Both the position numbers and the translations under genes were made by a program. Source: Acidimicrobiaceae bacterium (GTDB lineage Bacteria; Actinomycetota; Acidimicrobiia; Acidimicrobiales; MedAcidi-G1). From it: 6,210 nt of DNA. The first letter of the stretch is position 1; each line of letters opens with the position of its first letter. This document shows positions 1 to 5,364 of the stretch, in pieces. The stretch covers positions 18,165 through 24,374 of the forward strand of contig PATJ01000026.1 of NCBI GenBank assembly GCA_002713545.1. Reading direction: 5' to 3'. Under the pieces are notes generated by a model. The model saw nothing but the letters and a program-made list of their open reading frames with translations, had not been told where the DNA came from and did not search any database.

Positions 1-482
1 AGGTCGTAAAGAACATCGGATTCAATTCCCAATGAAACTGCAAGAGGAGTCCCCTGCTCACTCTCACTTCCTAGGATTAGGATCCCATCATGATCCTCAC
101 CTAGATCAATTTCCGCACTCGAGCAAAGCATCCCATTTGACCATTCGCCGCGCAATTTTCGGCGGCTTATTTCCATTCCGTTAGGCATTGTTGTTCCAAT
201 AGTTGCGAGTGGAACAAAATCACCAGCAGACATATTGAATGCTCCACAACAAATCTGCAACGGCTTGCCGTCACCACTATCAACTTCAACTATTTGAATC
301 CGATCTGCGTCTGGGTGGGGCCTCAAATCCAACACTTTTGCCACAACAACACCCTCAAGATGTTCTCCAGTTCTAGTTGTTTCTTCAACAGCCAGACCTA
401 ACTCACTTAACTGCTCGCTAATTAAATCTGGCTCCCCAGCAATAGGAGCAAACTCTTTCAACAAAGAGAGTAGAACTTTCAT
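1..482 (-). CDS. pheT: Phenylalanyl-tRNA synthetase beta subunit, N-terminal part (3' end beyond window)
   Basis: PheT is the beta subunit of the cytoplasmic (alpha-beta)2 enzyme that charges tRNA-Phe; it carries tRNA-binding and editing domains. Reading down from the ATG at 482-480, 160 codons stay open to the window edge. The start MKVLLSLLKEF matches the usual PheT N-terminus (family MKVxxSWLxEY, with Leu in place of the usual Trp here). Residues about 41-150 form the EMAP-II-like OB-fold tRNA-binding domain, recognisable from AKVLDLRPHPDADR (residues 48-61), ICCGAFN, and the stretch ending MLCSSAEIDLGEDHDGIL. The B3/B4 editing and B5 domains lie outside the window. It follows pheS after 46 bp in the same direction, as expected for one transcript. 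A modest AAAGGG lies 10 nt before the ATG. Nothing is broken in the visible part; the truncation is only the window edge. Confidence 0.96.
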   Translation of the reverse strand, partial: MKVLLSLLKEFAPIAGEPDLISEQLSELGLAVEETTRTGEHLEGVVVAKVLDLRPHPDADRIQIVEVDSGDGKPLQICCGAFNMSAGDFVPLATIGTTMPNGMEISRRKLRGEWSNGMLCSSAEIDLGEDHDGILILGSESEQGTPLAVSLGIESDVLYD

Positions 483-528
483 AGCCCCACAGCCCTTTTG
501 ACATACAAGCTAAACTGCAAAACCCACA

Positions 529-1527
529 TCAGAATTGCTCCAAGAATCGATAATCATTCCGAAACAACTCACGTAAATCATCAATTTCATGACGCATGAG
601 AGCTAATCGATCGAGACCGAATCCGAATGCAAATCCTTGCCACTCTTCAGGATCTAAACCTCCGGCTTTTAAAACCTCCGGATGAACCATTCCGCAACCA
701 CCCAATTCCAACCATTTTCCCCCTGGGTGACGTATATCGAATTCAGCGGAAGGTTCCGTGAAAGGAAAATAAGATGGTCGAAGTCGTGATTCAAAATCTT
801 TTCCAAAATATGCGCTGGTGAAAACCTCGATGGTCCCCGCTAAATCGCCGAAGGTAATACCTTTATCCACTACCAGCGCTTCGATTTGGTGAAAAACTGG
901 CATATGAGTTGCATCTGCTGTATCGCTTCTAAAAACTCTTCCTGGCATGATTGAATAAATTGGTGGCTCTTCTTCTTCCATTACTCTTATCTGCACTGGA
1001 GAAGTATGGGTTCTTAAAAGAGTGCTCATGGGCTCTCCATACTCAACGTAAAGGGTGTCATACATATCACGCGCAGGGTGTCCAAGAGGAAAGTTTAAAG
1101 CGCCAAAATTATGCCATTCGTCTTCTATCTCTGGTCCTTCTGAAACCGTGTAACCCATACCTATAAAAAGATCTTCCAATCTTTCCCATGTCTGGGTAAC
1201 AACATGTCGATGACCAAGACGATGACCTAGATCAAACTCAGTCAGATCCAACCTTTCACTTTCCAGCTGTTCTCCCTTAACCTCTGACTCAAGCTGCATT
1301 TTTCTTGTTTTAAGCATCTCCTCGAGTTTTGCGCGTGTCTCATTCAGTATGAGTCCTAGTTCTCTACGTTTTTCTGACTCCAAGCCGCCCAGAGACCGTT
1401 TTGCTTTAGTGGTGACTGACTGTTTACCCAACAGTTCAACTTCCACCTTTTTCAAGGCTTCTAGATCAACAGACTCTTCTATCGTTTCTTTTGCCTCTTC
1501 TAAATGGAGGTCATAATCTTGATTCAT
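529..1527 (-). CDS. pheS: Phenylalanyl-tRNA synthetase alpha subunit
   Basis: PheS is the catalytic class II subunit that activates Phe with ATP and transfers it to tRNA-Phe, acting with PheT in the cytoplasm. The 332-residue length is normal for the family. Residues 1-85 form the N-terminal coiled-coil tRNA-binding arm. The catalytic domain follows: the motif 1 region around 125-155 (GPEIEDEWHNF, HPARDMYDTLY), motif 2 at about 196-221 (GRVFRSDTADATH then FHQIEALVVD), the substrate-pocket segment PSYFPFTEPSAEFD at 251-264, and motif 3 at about 298-310 (GFAFGFGLDRLAL). The segment just before the catalytic domain reads LDLTEFDLGHRLGH instead of the common DVTLPGR wording; I associate this with Acidimicrobiia-type sequences. 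The ATG start agrees with the family start, but the bases before it (TATTTAGAA) show no Shine-Dalgarno sequence. It lies 88 bp after the methyltransferase gene and 46 bp before pheT. Confidence 0.97.
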   Translation of the reverse strand: MNQDYDLHLEEAKETIEESVDLEALKKVEVELLGKQSVTTKAKRSLGGLESEKRRELGLILNETRAKLEEMLKTRKMQLESEVKGEQLESERLDLTEFDLGHRLGHRHVVTQTWERLEDLFIGMGYTVSEGPEIEDEWHNFGALNFPLGHPARDMYDTLYVEYGEPMSTLLRTHTSPVQIRVMEEEEPPIYSIMPGRVFRSDTADATHMPVFHQIEALVVDKGITFGDLAGTIEVFTSAYFGKDFESRLRPSYFPFTEPSAEFDIRHPGGKWLELGGCGMVHPEVLKAGGLDPEEWQGFAFGFGLDRLALMRHEIDDLRELFRNDYRFLEQF

Positions 1528-1615
1528 TTCTAAATACCAGTTGTAATCTTTTCAAATCCGTTTAACGAAGGTTACGCCATATGAATAGACTTATAAGGGT
1601 TATTTTACTTAAACG

Positions 1616-2395
1616 CTAAATAAGAGATCTTTTAATTCCATAGAGAACAACAGCCCCTGCAGTCGCTACATTCAGAGACTCAACTGTGTCTTCGATGGGC
1701 ACTGTGACAGTGTCATCACATAGAGCTTCTATTTCCTTTGGCAAACCCCTAGGTTCGTTTCCCAGAATCACCGCTATTCGACTATTCTCGGCAACATCTT
1801 CAGGGGCGATCCCTCCAGAAGGTGTGGTGGCTACTGATTTATAATCAGACTTTTTCAATTCTTCAAACAGTTTTTTGTAGGGGAATCTTTCTTCAAGAAC
1901 TGCGAATCTCATTCTAAAAAACGAACCCGCAGACGACCTAACCACCTTTGGGTTATAAGGATCAACACCTCCATGGAAGAGGATCCCAGAAGCTCCAAAT
2001 GCCTCTGCTGTTCTTATCAAGTTGCCGCAATTGCCAGGATCAGAAACACCCGACAGAATAAGCAGCAACCCTCTTCTTTGGATTAGGTCACCGAGCTCAA
2101 GCCCGTGTTTATGAACTGATGCGATAGCGGCTTGAGGGTTTCGTAATGTCGTTAAGCCATCAAAAATTTTTCTGGCAACCAAATGAAATTGAATTTTCTG
2201 TTCGCTTAGAACCGTAATAAAATCATGATCTAATTGATCTTCAGGCAAAACAACCTCATCAATTTTGAGACTTGCATTTATCGCTTCTTCAACAAGTCTC
2301 GGACCTTCGACCACAAAAAGTCCTTCTGATTCTCGGACTTCGGCATCTCTCGCTAAACGACGTATTCTCCTAATGCGCTGGCTATTGAAAGACAT
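1616..2395 (-). CDS. TrmH/SpoU-family (SPOUT) RNA 2'-O-methyltransferase, probably rRNA-directed
   Basis: This is a SAM-dependent SPOUT-fold RNA methyltransferase of the TrmH (SpoU) family, which normally methylates ribose 2'-OH in rRNA or tRNA. The 259 residues divide into an N-terminal substrate-binding domain (about 1-100, including GLFVVEGPRLVEEAI at 25-39, typical of RlmB/TsnR-like members) and the knotted catalytic domain. Motif 1 is at about 117-135 (SDPGNCGNLIRTAEAFG, with Asn122 and Arg128), motif 2 at 209-218 (VILGNEPRGL), and motif 3 at 232-251 (VPIEDTVESLNVATAG). All three look intact, so the enzyme should be active. It sits between rplT (57 bp upstream) and pheS (88 bp downstream) on the same strand, an order I know from actinobacteria, which supports an rRNA target. 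The exact nucleotide cannot be read from the sequence, so no gene symbol is given. There is no clear Shine-Dalgarno sequence before the ATG (AATTAATAAG). Confidence 0.93.
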   Translation of the reverse strand: MSFNSQRIRRIRRLARDAEVRESEGLFVVEGPRLVEEAINASLKIDEVVLPEDQLDHDFITVLSEQKIQFHLVARKIFDGLTTLRNPQAAIASVHKHGLELGDLIQRRGLLLILSGVSDPGNCGNLIRTAEAFGASGILFHGGVDPYNPKVVRSSAGSFFRMRFAVLEERFPYKKLFEELKKSDYKSVATTPSGGIAPEDVAENSRIAVILGNEPRGLPKEIEALCDDTVTVPIEDTVESLNVATAGAVVLYGIKRSLI

Positions 2396-2452
2396 CTTAT
2401 TAATTCAAACTCTTCTAGATCTTCTTAATCAACGAAAATCTGTAAAGCATCA

Positions 2453-2809
2453 TCAATTATTGGCGTTTAAAGAAATTTCTACTAGTTGTGCGAATGCATC
2501 AGGGTCAGCTACCGCAACGTCAGCTAAAACTTTTCTATCAACTTCTATGCCTGCATTTTTAAGACCTGCGATAAAAACACTGTAGGTTGTACCGTGAATC
2601 CGACAAGCTGCGTTAATCCGTTGAATCCAAAGACGTCTAAATTGACCTTTTCTTGCACGACGGTCTCTAAACGCGTAGTTTCCTGAGTGCATAACTTGCT
2701 CATTTGCAGCTCTGAAGCTACGGCTTTTATTTCCGTAATAGCCTTTAGCTTGTTTTAAAACTGCCTTATGTTTCTTTTTGCTGTGGACAGCTCTCTTAAC
2801 TCTGGCCAT
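2453..2809 (-). CDS. rplT: 50S ribosomal protein bL20
   Basis: bL20 binds 23S rRNA early in 50S assembly, and in several bacteria it represses its own operon by binding the mRNA. The 118 residues match the family along the whole length: [15 protein letters not shown] at the start, [35 protein letters not shown] in the middle, then [19 protein letters not shown] and the C-terminal [15 protein letters not shown]. The basic N-terminal extension and helical C-terminal domain are both complete. The ATG is preceded by AGGAG at 2816-2820 with 6 nt spacing, a good ribosome binding site. It lies 48 bp after rpmI in the standard infC-rpmI-rplT order. Nothing unusual is seen. Confidence 0.99.
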   Translation of the reverse strand: MARVKRAVHSKKKHKAVLKQAKGYYGNKSRSFRAANEQVMHSGNYAFRDRRARKGQFRRLWIQRINAACRIHGTTYSVFIAGLKNAGIEVDRKVLADVAVADPDAFAQLVEISLNANN

Positions 2810-2857
2810 CTTTAACTCCTTTTATTGGAGACCTCTCTACTGAGGGCCTTGATGTTA

Positions 2858-3052
2858 TTAAATACCTAATTGTTTACGTATTGCTTTACTGTTAGCAGCG
2901 TCTACTTCACTCATTTTTCCTAGGCGACGCTTACGAGTGGAACTCTTTTTCTCAAGTATGTGATTTTTATTTGCATTACGACGTCGTAAGCGACCACTCC
3001 CCGTAACTTTTATTCTCTTAGCAGCACCCCTATGGGTTTTCATTTTTGGCAT
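2858..3052 (-). CDS. rpmI: 50S ribosomal protein bL35
   Basis: bL35 is a small basic 50S protein. The 64-residue length is standard. Family signatures are the start [20 protein letters not shown], then [18 protein letters not shown], and [12 protein letters not shown]. The ATG at 3052-3050 follows GGAG (within GGGAGAG, 3056-3062) with 5 nt spacing. It begins 27 bp after the infC stop codon and is followed by rplT, the canonical operon order, so it is almost certainly cotranscribed with infC. Confidence 0.99.
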   Translation of the reverse strand: MPKMKTHRGAAKRIKVTGSGRLRRRNANKNHILEKKSSTRKRRLGKMSEVDAANSKAIRKQLGI

Positions 3053-3079
3053 AATCTCTCCCGCTTATTTTAAGTCCTA

Positions 3080-3751
3080 TTAAATTTCTAAATCTTGTTC
3101 TGTTTCTAAAGTTTCTTCATTTGTCTGCTCTTCATCGAGCGCAGATGAAGACTCAACTTCCTCTAAAGCTTCTTCCGTTTCAAGTGCTTCTGCTTGCAAA
3201 GCTTCAATGGCTTCACGTTGTCGCCGTGTTGCCTTACCAGGAGTTAACAACATGGTCATATTTCGACCTTCTTGTTCAGGATAAACCTCAACTCTTCCAA
3301 CGTGTGAAATGGATTCTGCTACATCGTCTAGGATCTTCCGTCCGAGCTGTGGGTATTGAATTTCCCGACCTCTAAACATGATAGTCACCTTGACTTTGCT
3401 TCCTTCTGTTAAAAACTTTTCAACTCGTCGAGTTTTCGTTTCAAAATCACCCGATCCAATTTTTGGACGGTATTTCATCTCCTTCACGAGAATATGAGTT
3501 GCTTTTTTCCTCGATTCCTTGGCTTTCTGAGATTGTTCGTATTTAAACTTCCCATAGTCCATTACACGACAAACTGGAGGGTCCGCCTGATTGGCAACCT
3601 CTACCAAATCTAATCCTGCTTCTTGTGCGAAACGAAGCGCCTCTGAAATCGGTTTAATTCCTATCTGTTCCCCGTCAGCGGAAACCAGCCGGACATTTTC
3701 TACCCGAATATCCTCATTAACTCTTGGCTCTTCTTCAGTTGGGTTAGCTAT
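3080..3751 (-). CDS. infC: Translation initiation factor IF-3 (non-canonical AUA start)
   Basis: IF3 binds the 30S subunit, prevents premature 50S joining and rejects wrong start codons and initiator tRNAs. Homology extends well upstream of the first conventional start (a TTG at 3607-3605). The frame from 3751 reads PRVNEDIRVENVRLV and GEQIGIKPISEAL, which is the conserved IF3 N-domain, and continues through VEVANQADPPVCRVMDYGKFKYE. An in-frame TGA at 3757-3755 lies two codons upstream, so the only start giving the full domain is AUA at 3751-3749, preceded by AGGAG (3761-3765) with 9 nt spacing. The product is 223 residues against about 180 in E. coli. The C-domain has KEMKYRPKI, VKVTIMFRGRE and GRNMTMLL, and ends near residue 172. 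Residues 183-223 are an extra tail with 17 acidic and no basic residues. The rare start fits the known pattern of infC using codons that IF3 itself discriminates against. The exact start is inferred. Confidence 0.95.
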   Translation of the reverse strand: MANPTEEEPRVNEDIRVENVRLVSADGEQIGIKPISEALRFAQEAGLDLVEVANQADPPVCRVMDYGKFKYEQSQKAKESRKKATHILVKEMKYRPKIGSGDFETKTRRVEKFLTEGSKVKVTIMFRGREIQYPQLGRKILDDVAESISHVGRVEVYPEQEGRNMTMLLTPGKATRRQREAIEALQAEALETEEALEEVESSSALDEEQTNEETLETEQDLEI

Positions 3752-3774
3752 TGTTCACCGCTCCTGTGTGGCAC
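3748..3774 (-). CDS. Possible 8-codon leader peptide overlapping the infC start
   Basis: A GTG at 3774-3772 opens an eight-codon frame (VPHRSGEQ, initiator read as Met) that ends in TAG at 3750-3748. It is preceded by GGAGGAG (3782-3788) with 7 nt spacing, the strongest ribosome binding site in the leader. The TAG overlaps the proposed infC AUA by two bases (ATAG), the geometry of translational coupling. The infC Shine-Dalgarno sequence lies inside this frame, so ribosomes on it would cover that site. The same frame is open further upstream to an ATG at 3882-3880 (44 codons), but that ATG has no ribosome binding site and the frame runs through the leader hairpin. No homology is recognised. 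The string is short enough to be chance; conservation in relatives would decide. Confidence 0.25.
   Translation of the reverse strand: MPHRSGEQ
3761..3765 (-). promoter_or_regulatory. Ribosome binding site that decides the infC start
   Basis: On the minus strand this reads AGGAG, 9 nt before the AUA at 3751-3749. The in-frame TGA at 3757-3755 excludes any longer frame, and this is the only Shine-Dalgarno match placed correctly for the homologous N-terminus of IF3. It supports AUA over the internal AUU (3709-3707) and TTG (3607-3605). Confidence 0.7.
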
Positions 3775-3781
3775 GTAGTTT

Positions 3782-3788
3782 CTCCTCC
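3782..3788 (-). promoter_or_regulatory. Strong Shine-Dalgarno sequence in the infC leader
   Basis: On the minus strand this reads GGAGGAG, 31 nt before the infC AUA and so too far away to serve it directly. It is 7 nt before a GTG that opens an eight-codon frame ending on the infC start. Either it drives that leader peptide or it is a standby ribosome-loading site for infC. Confidence 0.4.
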
Positions 3789-3854
3789 GTGGTTGATTAC
3801 ATTTTCTTACCCGCAAATACCCTTTAGGCTTTCTACAACCTTGTAAAGAATAAA

Positions 3855-3880
3855 GGCGGGCATAGAAAAGGGAGCCCGCC
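3855..3880 (-). promoter_or_regulatory. Hairpin plus T-rich run in the infC leader: candidate attenuator
   Basis: GGCGGGC and GCCCGCC form a perfect 7-bp GC-rich stem around a 12-nt loop. Read on the minus strand, the stem is followed directly by TTTATTCTTT, so it resembles an intrinsic terminator about 100 nt before the infC start. The infC-rpmI-rplT operon is known to be controlled by leader structures in other bacteria (L20 leader in Firmicutes, a pseudoknot in E. coli), so an attenuator here is plausible. The loop can also pair with downstream leader bases (AAAGGG at 3820-3825 or TAGAAA at 3830-3835), which would give a pseudoknot. The stem is visible; the function is inferred. The T-run is interrupted, so termination may be weak. 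Confidence 0.45.
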
Positions 3881-3900
3881 ATAAAAACCAAAACTCACTT

Positions 3901-3941
3901 AGAGTGGTCTGGTGGGGTGGGAACCCACTTTCTATTTTTTT
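3901..3941 (+). terminator. Hairpin followed by T-tract in the divergent region
   Basis: On the plus strand, bases 3901-3907 pair with 3925-3931 (7 bp including one G-U) around a 17-nt loop, followed by CTATTTTTTT. A tighter alternative is GTGG-GAAC-CCAC at 3918-3928. It has the form of a rho-independent terminator reading toward the DUF1844 gene, yet no plus-strand gene lies upstream. It might stop antisense transcripts from the infC region. On the minus strand, the A-tract (GGAAAAAAATAG) could be an AT-rich promoter-upstream element for infC. Confidence 0.3.
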
Positions 3942-4018
3942 CCGCTCTCTAGAGTACCAACATAGAACTAAAGCAATGCAGCGTTAGATCAGAAAATATT
4001 TTATAAATTGGAGGAATA

Positions 4019-4417
4019 ATGAATAGTTTATGGACACCAGACGGAGAACACAGTGTCAACCCGGAACAAGAAGCGATGCCTTCTGAGTTTTCTGAGCTCT
4101 CCGAAGAGGAACAAGAGCAAGCTGAAGCATTAGCGGAAGAAATGAACGCAGTACGCGAACAACTTGCTGCAGCACCCGCTGAAATCGTTATAGCCAATCA
4201 CTTAATGGGTTTATATGAACTTGCGGCAATACATCTTTCCCAACAACCACCCAAGATGGAGGAGGCTTCTCTGGCTATTGACGCTATGTCGGCAGTCTTA
4301 GATTCTTTAGAAGGAAGGCTGGGAGAAGCCGAAGGAACTCTTAAAGACGCATTACATCAAATTCGCCTTGCCTTTGTGCAACTAGGCAATGAAAAAGGTG
4401 ACACTGAGGAAGATTAA
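4019..4417 (+). CDS. DUF1844-like small protein, divergent from infC
   Basis: This is a 132-residue soluble protein of unknown function that I assign to the DUF1844 family from wording and context. Residues 1-12 (MNSLWTPDGEHS) match the short N-terminal signature of these proteins. Residues 24-50 are a Glu-rich helix likely to form a coiled coil. Residues 53-122 are the conserved helical domain: PAEIVIANHLMGLYELAAIHL, then EEASLAIDAMSAVLDSL, and LKDALHQIRLAFVQL. The Pro/Gln-rich turn SQQPPKM separates the first two helices. There is no signal peptide or true membrane segment. The ATG follows GGAGG (4010-4014) at 4 nt. In actinobacteria DUF1844 genes commonly sit head-to-head with infC, as here, which hints at a link to translation, but no function is demonstrated. 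It converges with hisG, with 15 bp between the stop codons. Confidence 0.88.
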   Translation: MNSLWTPDGEHSVNPEQEAMPSEFSELSEEEQEQAEALAEEMNAVREQLAAAPAEIVIANHLMGLYELAAIHLSQQPPKMEEASLAIDAMSAVLDSLEGRLGEAEGTLKDALHQIRLAFVQLGNEKGDTEED

Positions 4418-4424
4418 CTTCTTC
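4406..4424 (+). terminator. Weak hairpin across the stop codon of the DUF1844 gene
   Basis: GAGGAAG (4406-4412) can pair with CTTCTTC (4418-4424), 7 bp with one G-U, around the loop ATTAA that includes most of the stop codon. The following bases are AT-rich (AATAAATATTAA) but there is no T-run. It is the only structure found in the 15-bp gap between the convergent genes, so it could help end transcription; equally, it may be chance. Confidence 0.2.
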
Positions 4425-4432
4425 AATAAATA

Positions 4433-5308
4433 TTAATGAACGATCTTCGATAAAGGGAGTTCAATAATGTCAGAGGCACCTTTATCTTTAAGTTCCGGGA
4501 TCAGTATATTTATCTCCGTTTTTGCTACGACCGTTTCTACGGCGTAACCCTCGCCTTTAGCAAGCTCATTAACCGTTGGGGCTTTCATAGACGGTATGGC
4601 ATCGAGAACATTCTGCAACTGTGTTGCCGCAACGTTCATTTTTACTAGAACCTTGCCCCTTGCTTCTAAAGTTCCTTCCAGAAGAGTATGAATTTGTTCC
4701 ATAGCATGCCGCAGCTCTGAATTTTCAGCAGACTTGGGATTTGCTACCAATTCAGTATGGCTTGTAAGTATCGTGTCGATAATTTTTAAACCTGCAGCTT
4801 TGAGCGCTCTACCCGTCTCAGTCAGATCTACTACAGCATCGACTATGTCAGGAGCCTTGGCTTCGGTTGCTCCATAACTGAGATGTATATCCGCCTCAAC
4901 ACCTTGCGCGGTAAAAAAGTTTTTCGTTAAATTTGGATACTCAGTGGAAACTTTTACACCTGCTGGCAGATCTGTCACTTTTTCGTAAGGCGAACTCTCA
5001 GGAACAGCGACAACAATTTTTACTGGCCTTGCCGTCGCTTTGGAGTAGTGCAATTTACCCAGTGAGATCACGTCACTTTCAGTTTCTTCGATCCAATCAC
5101 GCCCCGTTATTCCTATATCGAATAAACCATCAGAAATATAGGTAGGAATCTCTTGTGGTCTCAGTATTCTGACTTCGTCAACTCGCGGGTCATCAATATT
5201 GGCTTTATAGTCGACTTTTGAAGACCGGATAACAGCAAGGTCAGCGGAGTCGAACAAGTCTAAAGTCGCCTGCTCTAAAGAACCTTTTGGTAAAACAATT
5301 TTTAACAC
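4433..5308 (-). CDS. hisG: ATP phosphoribosyltransferase, long form
   Basis: HisG catalyses the first step of histidine synthesis, joining ATP and PRPP to give phosphoribosyl-ATP. The 291 residues are those of the long, HisZ-independent form with its own regulatory domain. Catalytic domain: MLKIVLPKGSLEQATLDLF at the start, GLFDIGITGRDW (61-72), YPNLTKNFF (124-132), and the PRPP-binding loop DAVVDLTETGRAL at 157-169. Residues from about 213 form the C-terminal histidine-sensing domain, with VKMNVAATQLQNVLDAIPSM (222-241) and a typical end ASDIIELPLSKIV. Feedback inhibition by histidine is therefore expected from the family. The start is a GTG; a TAA four codons upstream rules out a longer frame. 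No Shine-Dalgarno sequence is visible before it; a TAAGTT lying 6 nt upstream would suit a -10 box of a leaderless transcript, but this is speculative. It follows ribD by 56 bp. Confidence 0.97.
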   Translation of the reverse strand: MLKIVLPKGSLEQATLDLFDSADLAVIRSSKVDYKANIDDPRVDEVRILRPQEIPTYISDGLFDIGITGRDWIEETESDVISLGKLHYSKATARPVKIVVAVPESSPYEKVTDLPAGVKVSTEYPNLTKNFFTAQGVEADIHLSYGATEAKAPDIVDAVVDLTETGRALKAAGLKIIDTILTSHTELVANPKSAENSELRHAMEQIHTLLEGTLEARGKVLVKMNVAATQLQNVLDAIPSMKAPTVNELAKGEGYAVETVVAKTEINILIPELKDKGASDIIELPLSKIVH

Positions 5309-5329
5309 AATATAAACTTAGCCACTGAG

Positions 5330-5347
5330 CAACACACAAGTGTGTTG
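5330..5347. promoter_or_regulatory. 18-bp palindrome between ribD and hisG
   Basis: The plus strand reads CAACACAC-AA-GTGTGTTG, perfect 8-bp arms around two bases, 21 bp upstream of the hisG GTG. As RNA it would make a 7-bp stem with a 4-nt loop, but no T-run follows on the minus strand, so a terminator for ribD is unlikely. A perfect compact palindrome just before a gene start is typical of a dimeric repressor operator. The symmetry is certain; the role is inferred. Confidence 0.4.
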
Positions 5348-5364
5348 ATTTTAAATAACTTTCA

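Noticed and set aside
951..1166. Plus-strand open frame with a hydrophobic start inside pheS
   Set aside because: The Leu-rich start is the reverse complement of a Glu-rich PheS segment; there is no independent support for a gene.
1528..1615. Promoter or terminator in the methyltransferase-pheS gap, suggested by the CTTATAAG palindrome at 1590-1597
   Set aside because: No -35 element at proper spacing and no stable stem with a T-run could be found; the region is only AT-rich.
2265..2585. Plus-strand open frame across the junction of the methyltransferase and rplT genes
   Set aside because: It is antisense to two clear genes, with no ribosome binding site and no recognisable domain.
3080..3607. 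infC starting at the TTG at 3607-3605 (175 residues)
   Set aside because: Conserved IF3 N-domain sequence continues in frame for 48 more codons, up to the AUA at 3751-3749.
3748..3882. 44-codon version of the leader frame, from the ATG at 3882-3880
   Set aside because: There is no ribosome binding site before the ATG, and the first codons are the GC-rich hairpin itself. Only the short GTG form with GGAGGAG is kept as a candidate.
3891..3935. tRNA-like or other structured RNA gene suggested by the G-rich GTGGGGTGGGAACCCAC stretch
   Set aside because: No cloverleaf arms, T-loop sequence or CCA-proximal stem could be assembled; only a simple hairpin is supported.
3949..4197. Minus-strand open frame of 82 codons antisense to the DUF1844-like gene
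   Set aside because: It has Ser/Ala/Cys-rich composition typical of a reverse-strand shadow, no ribosome binding site, and overlaps a better supported plus-strand gene.
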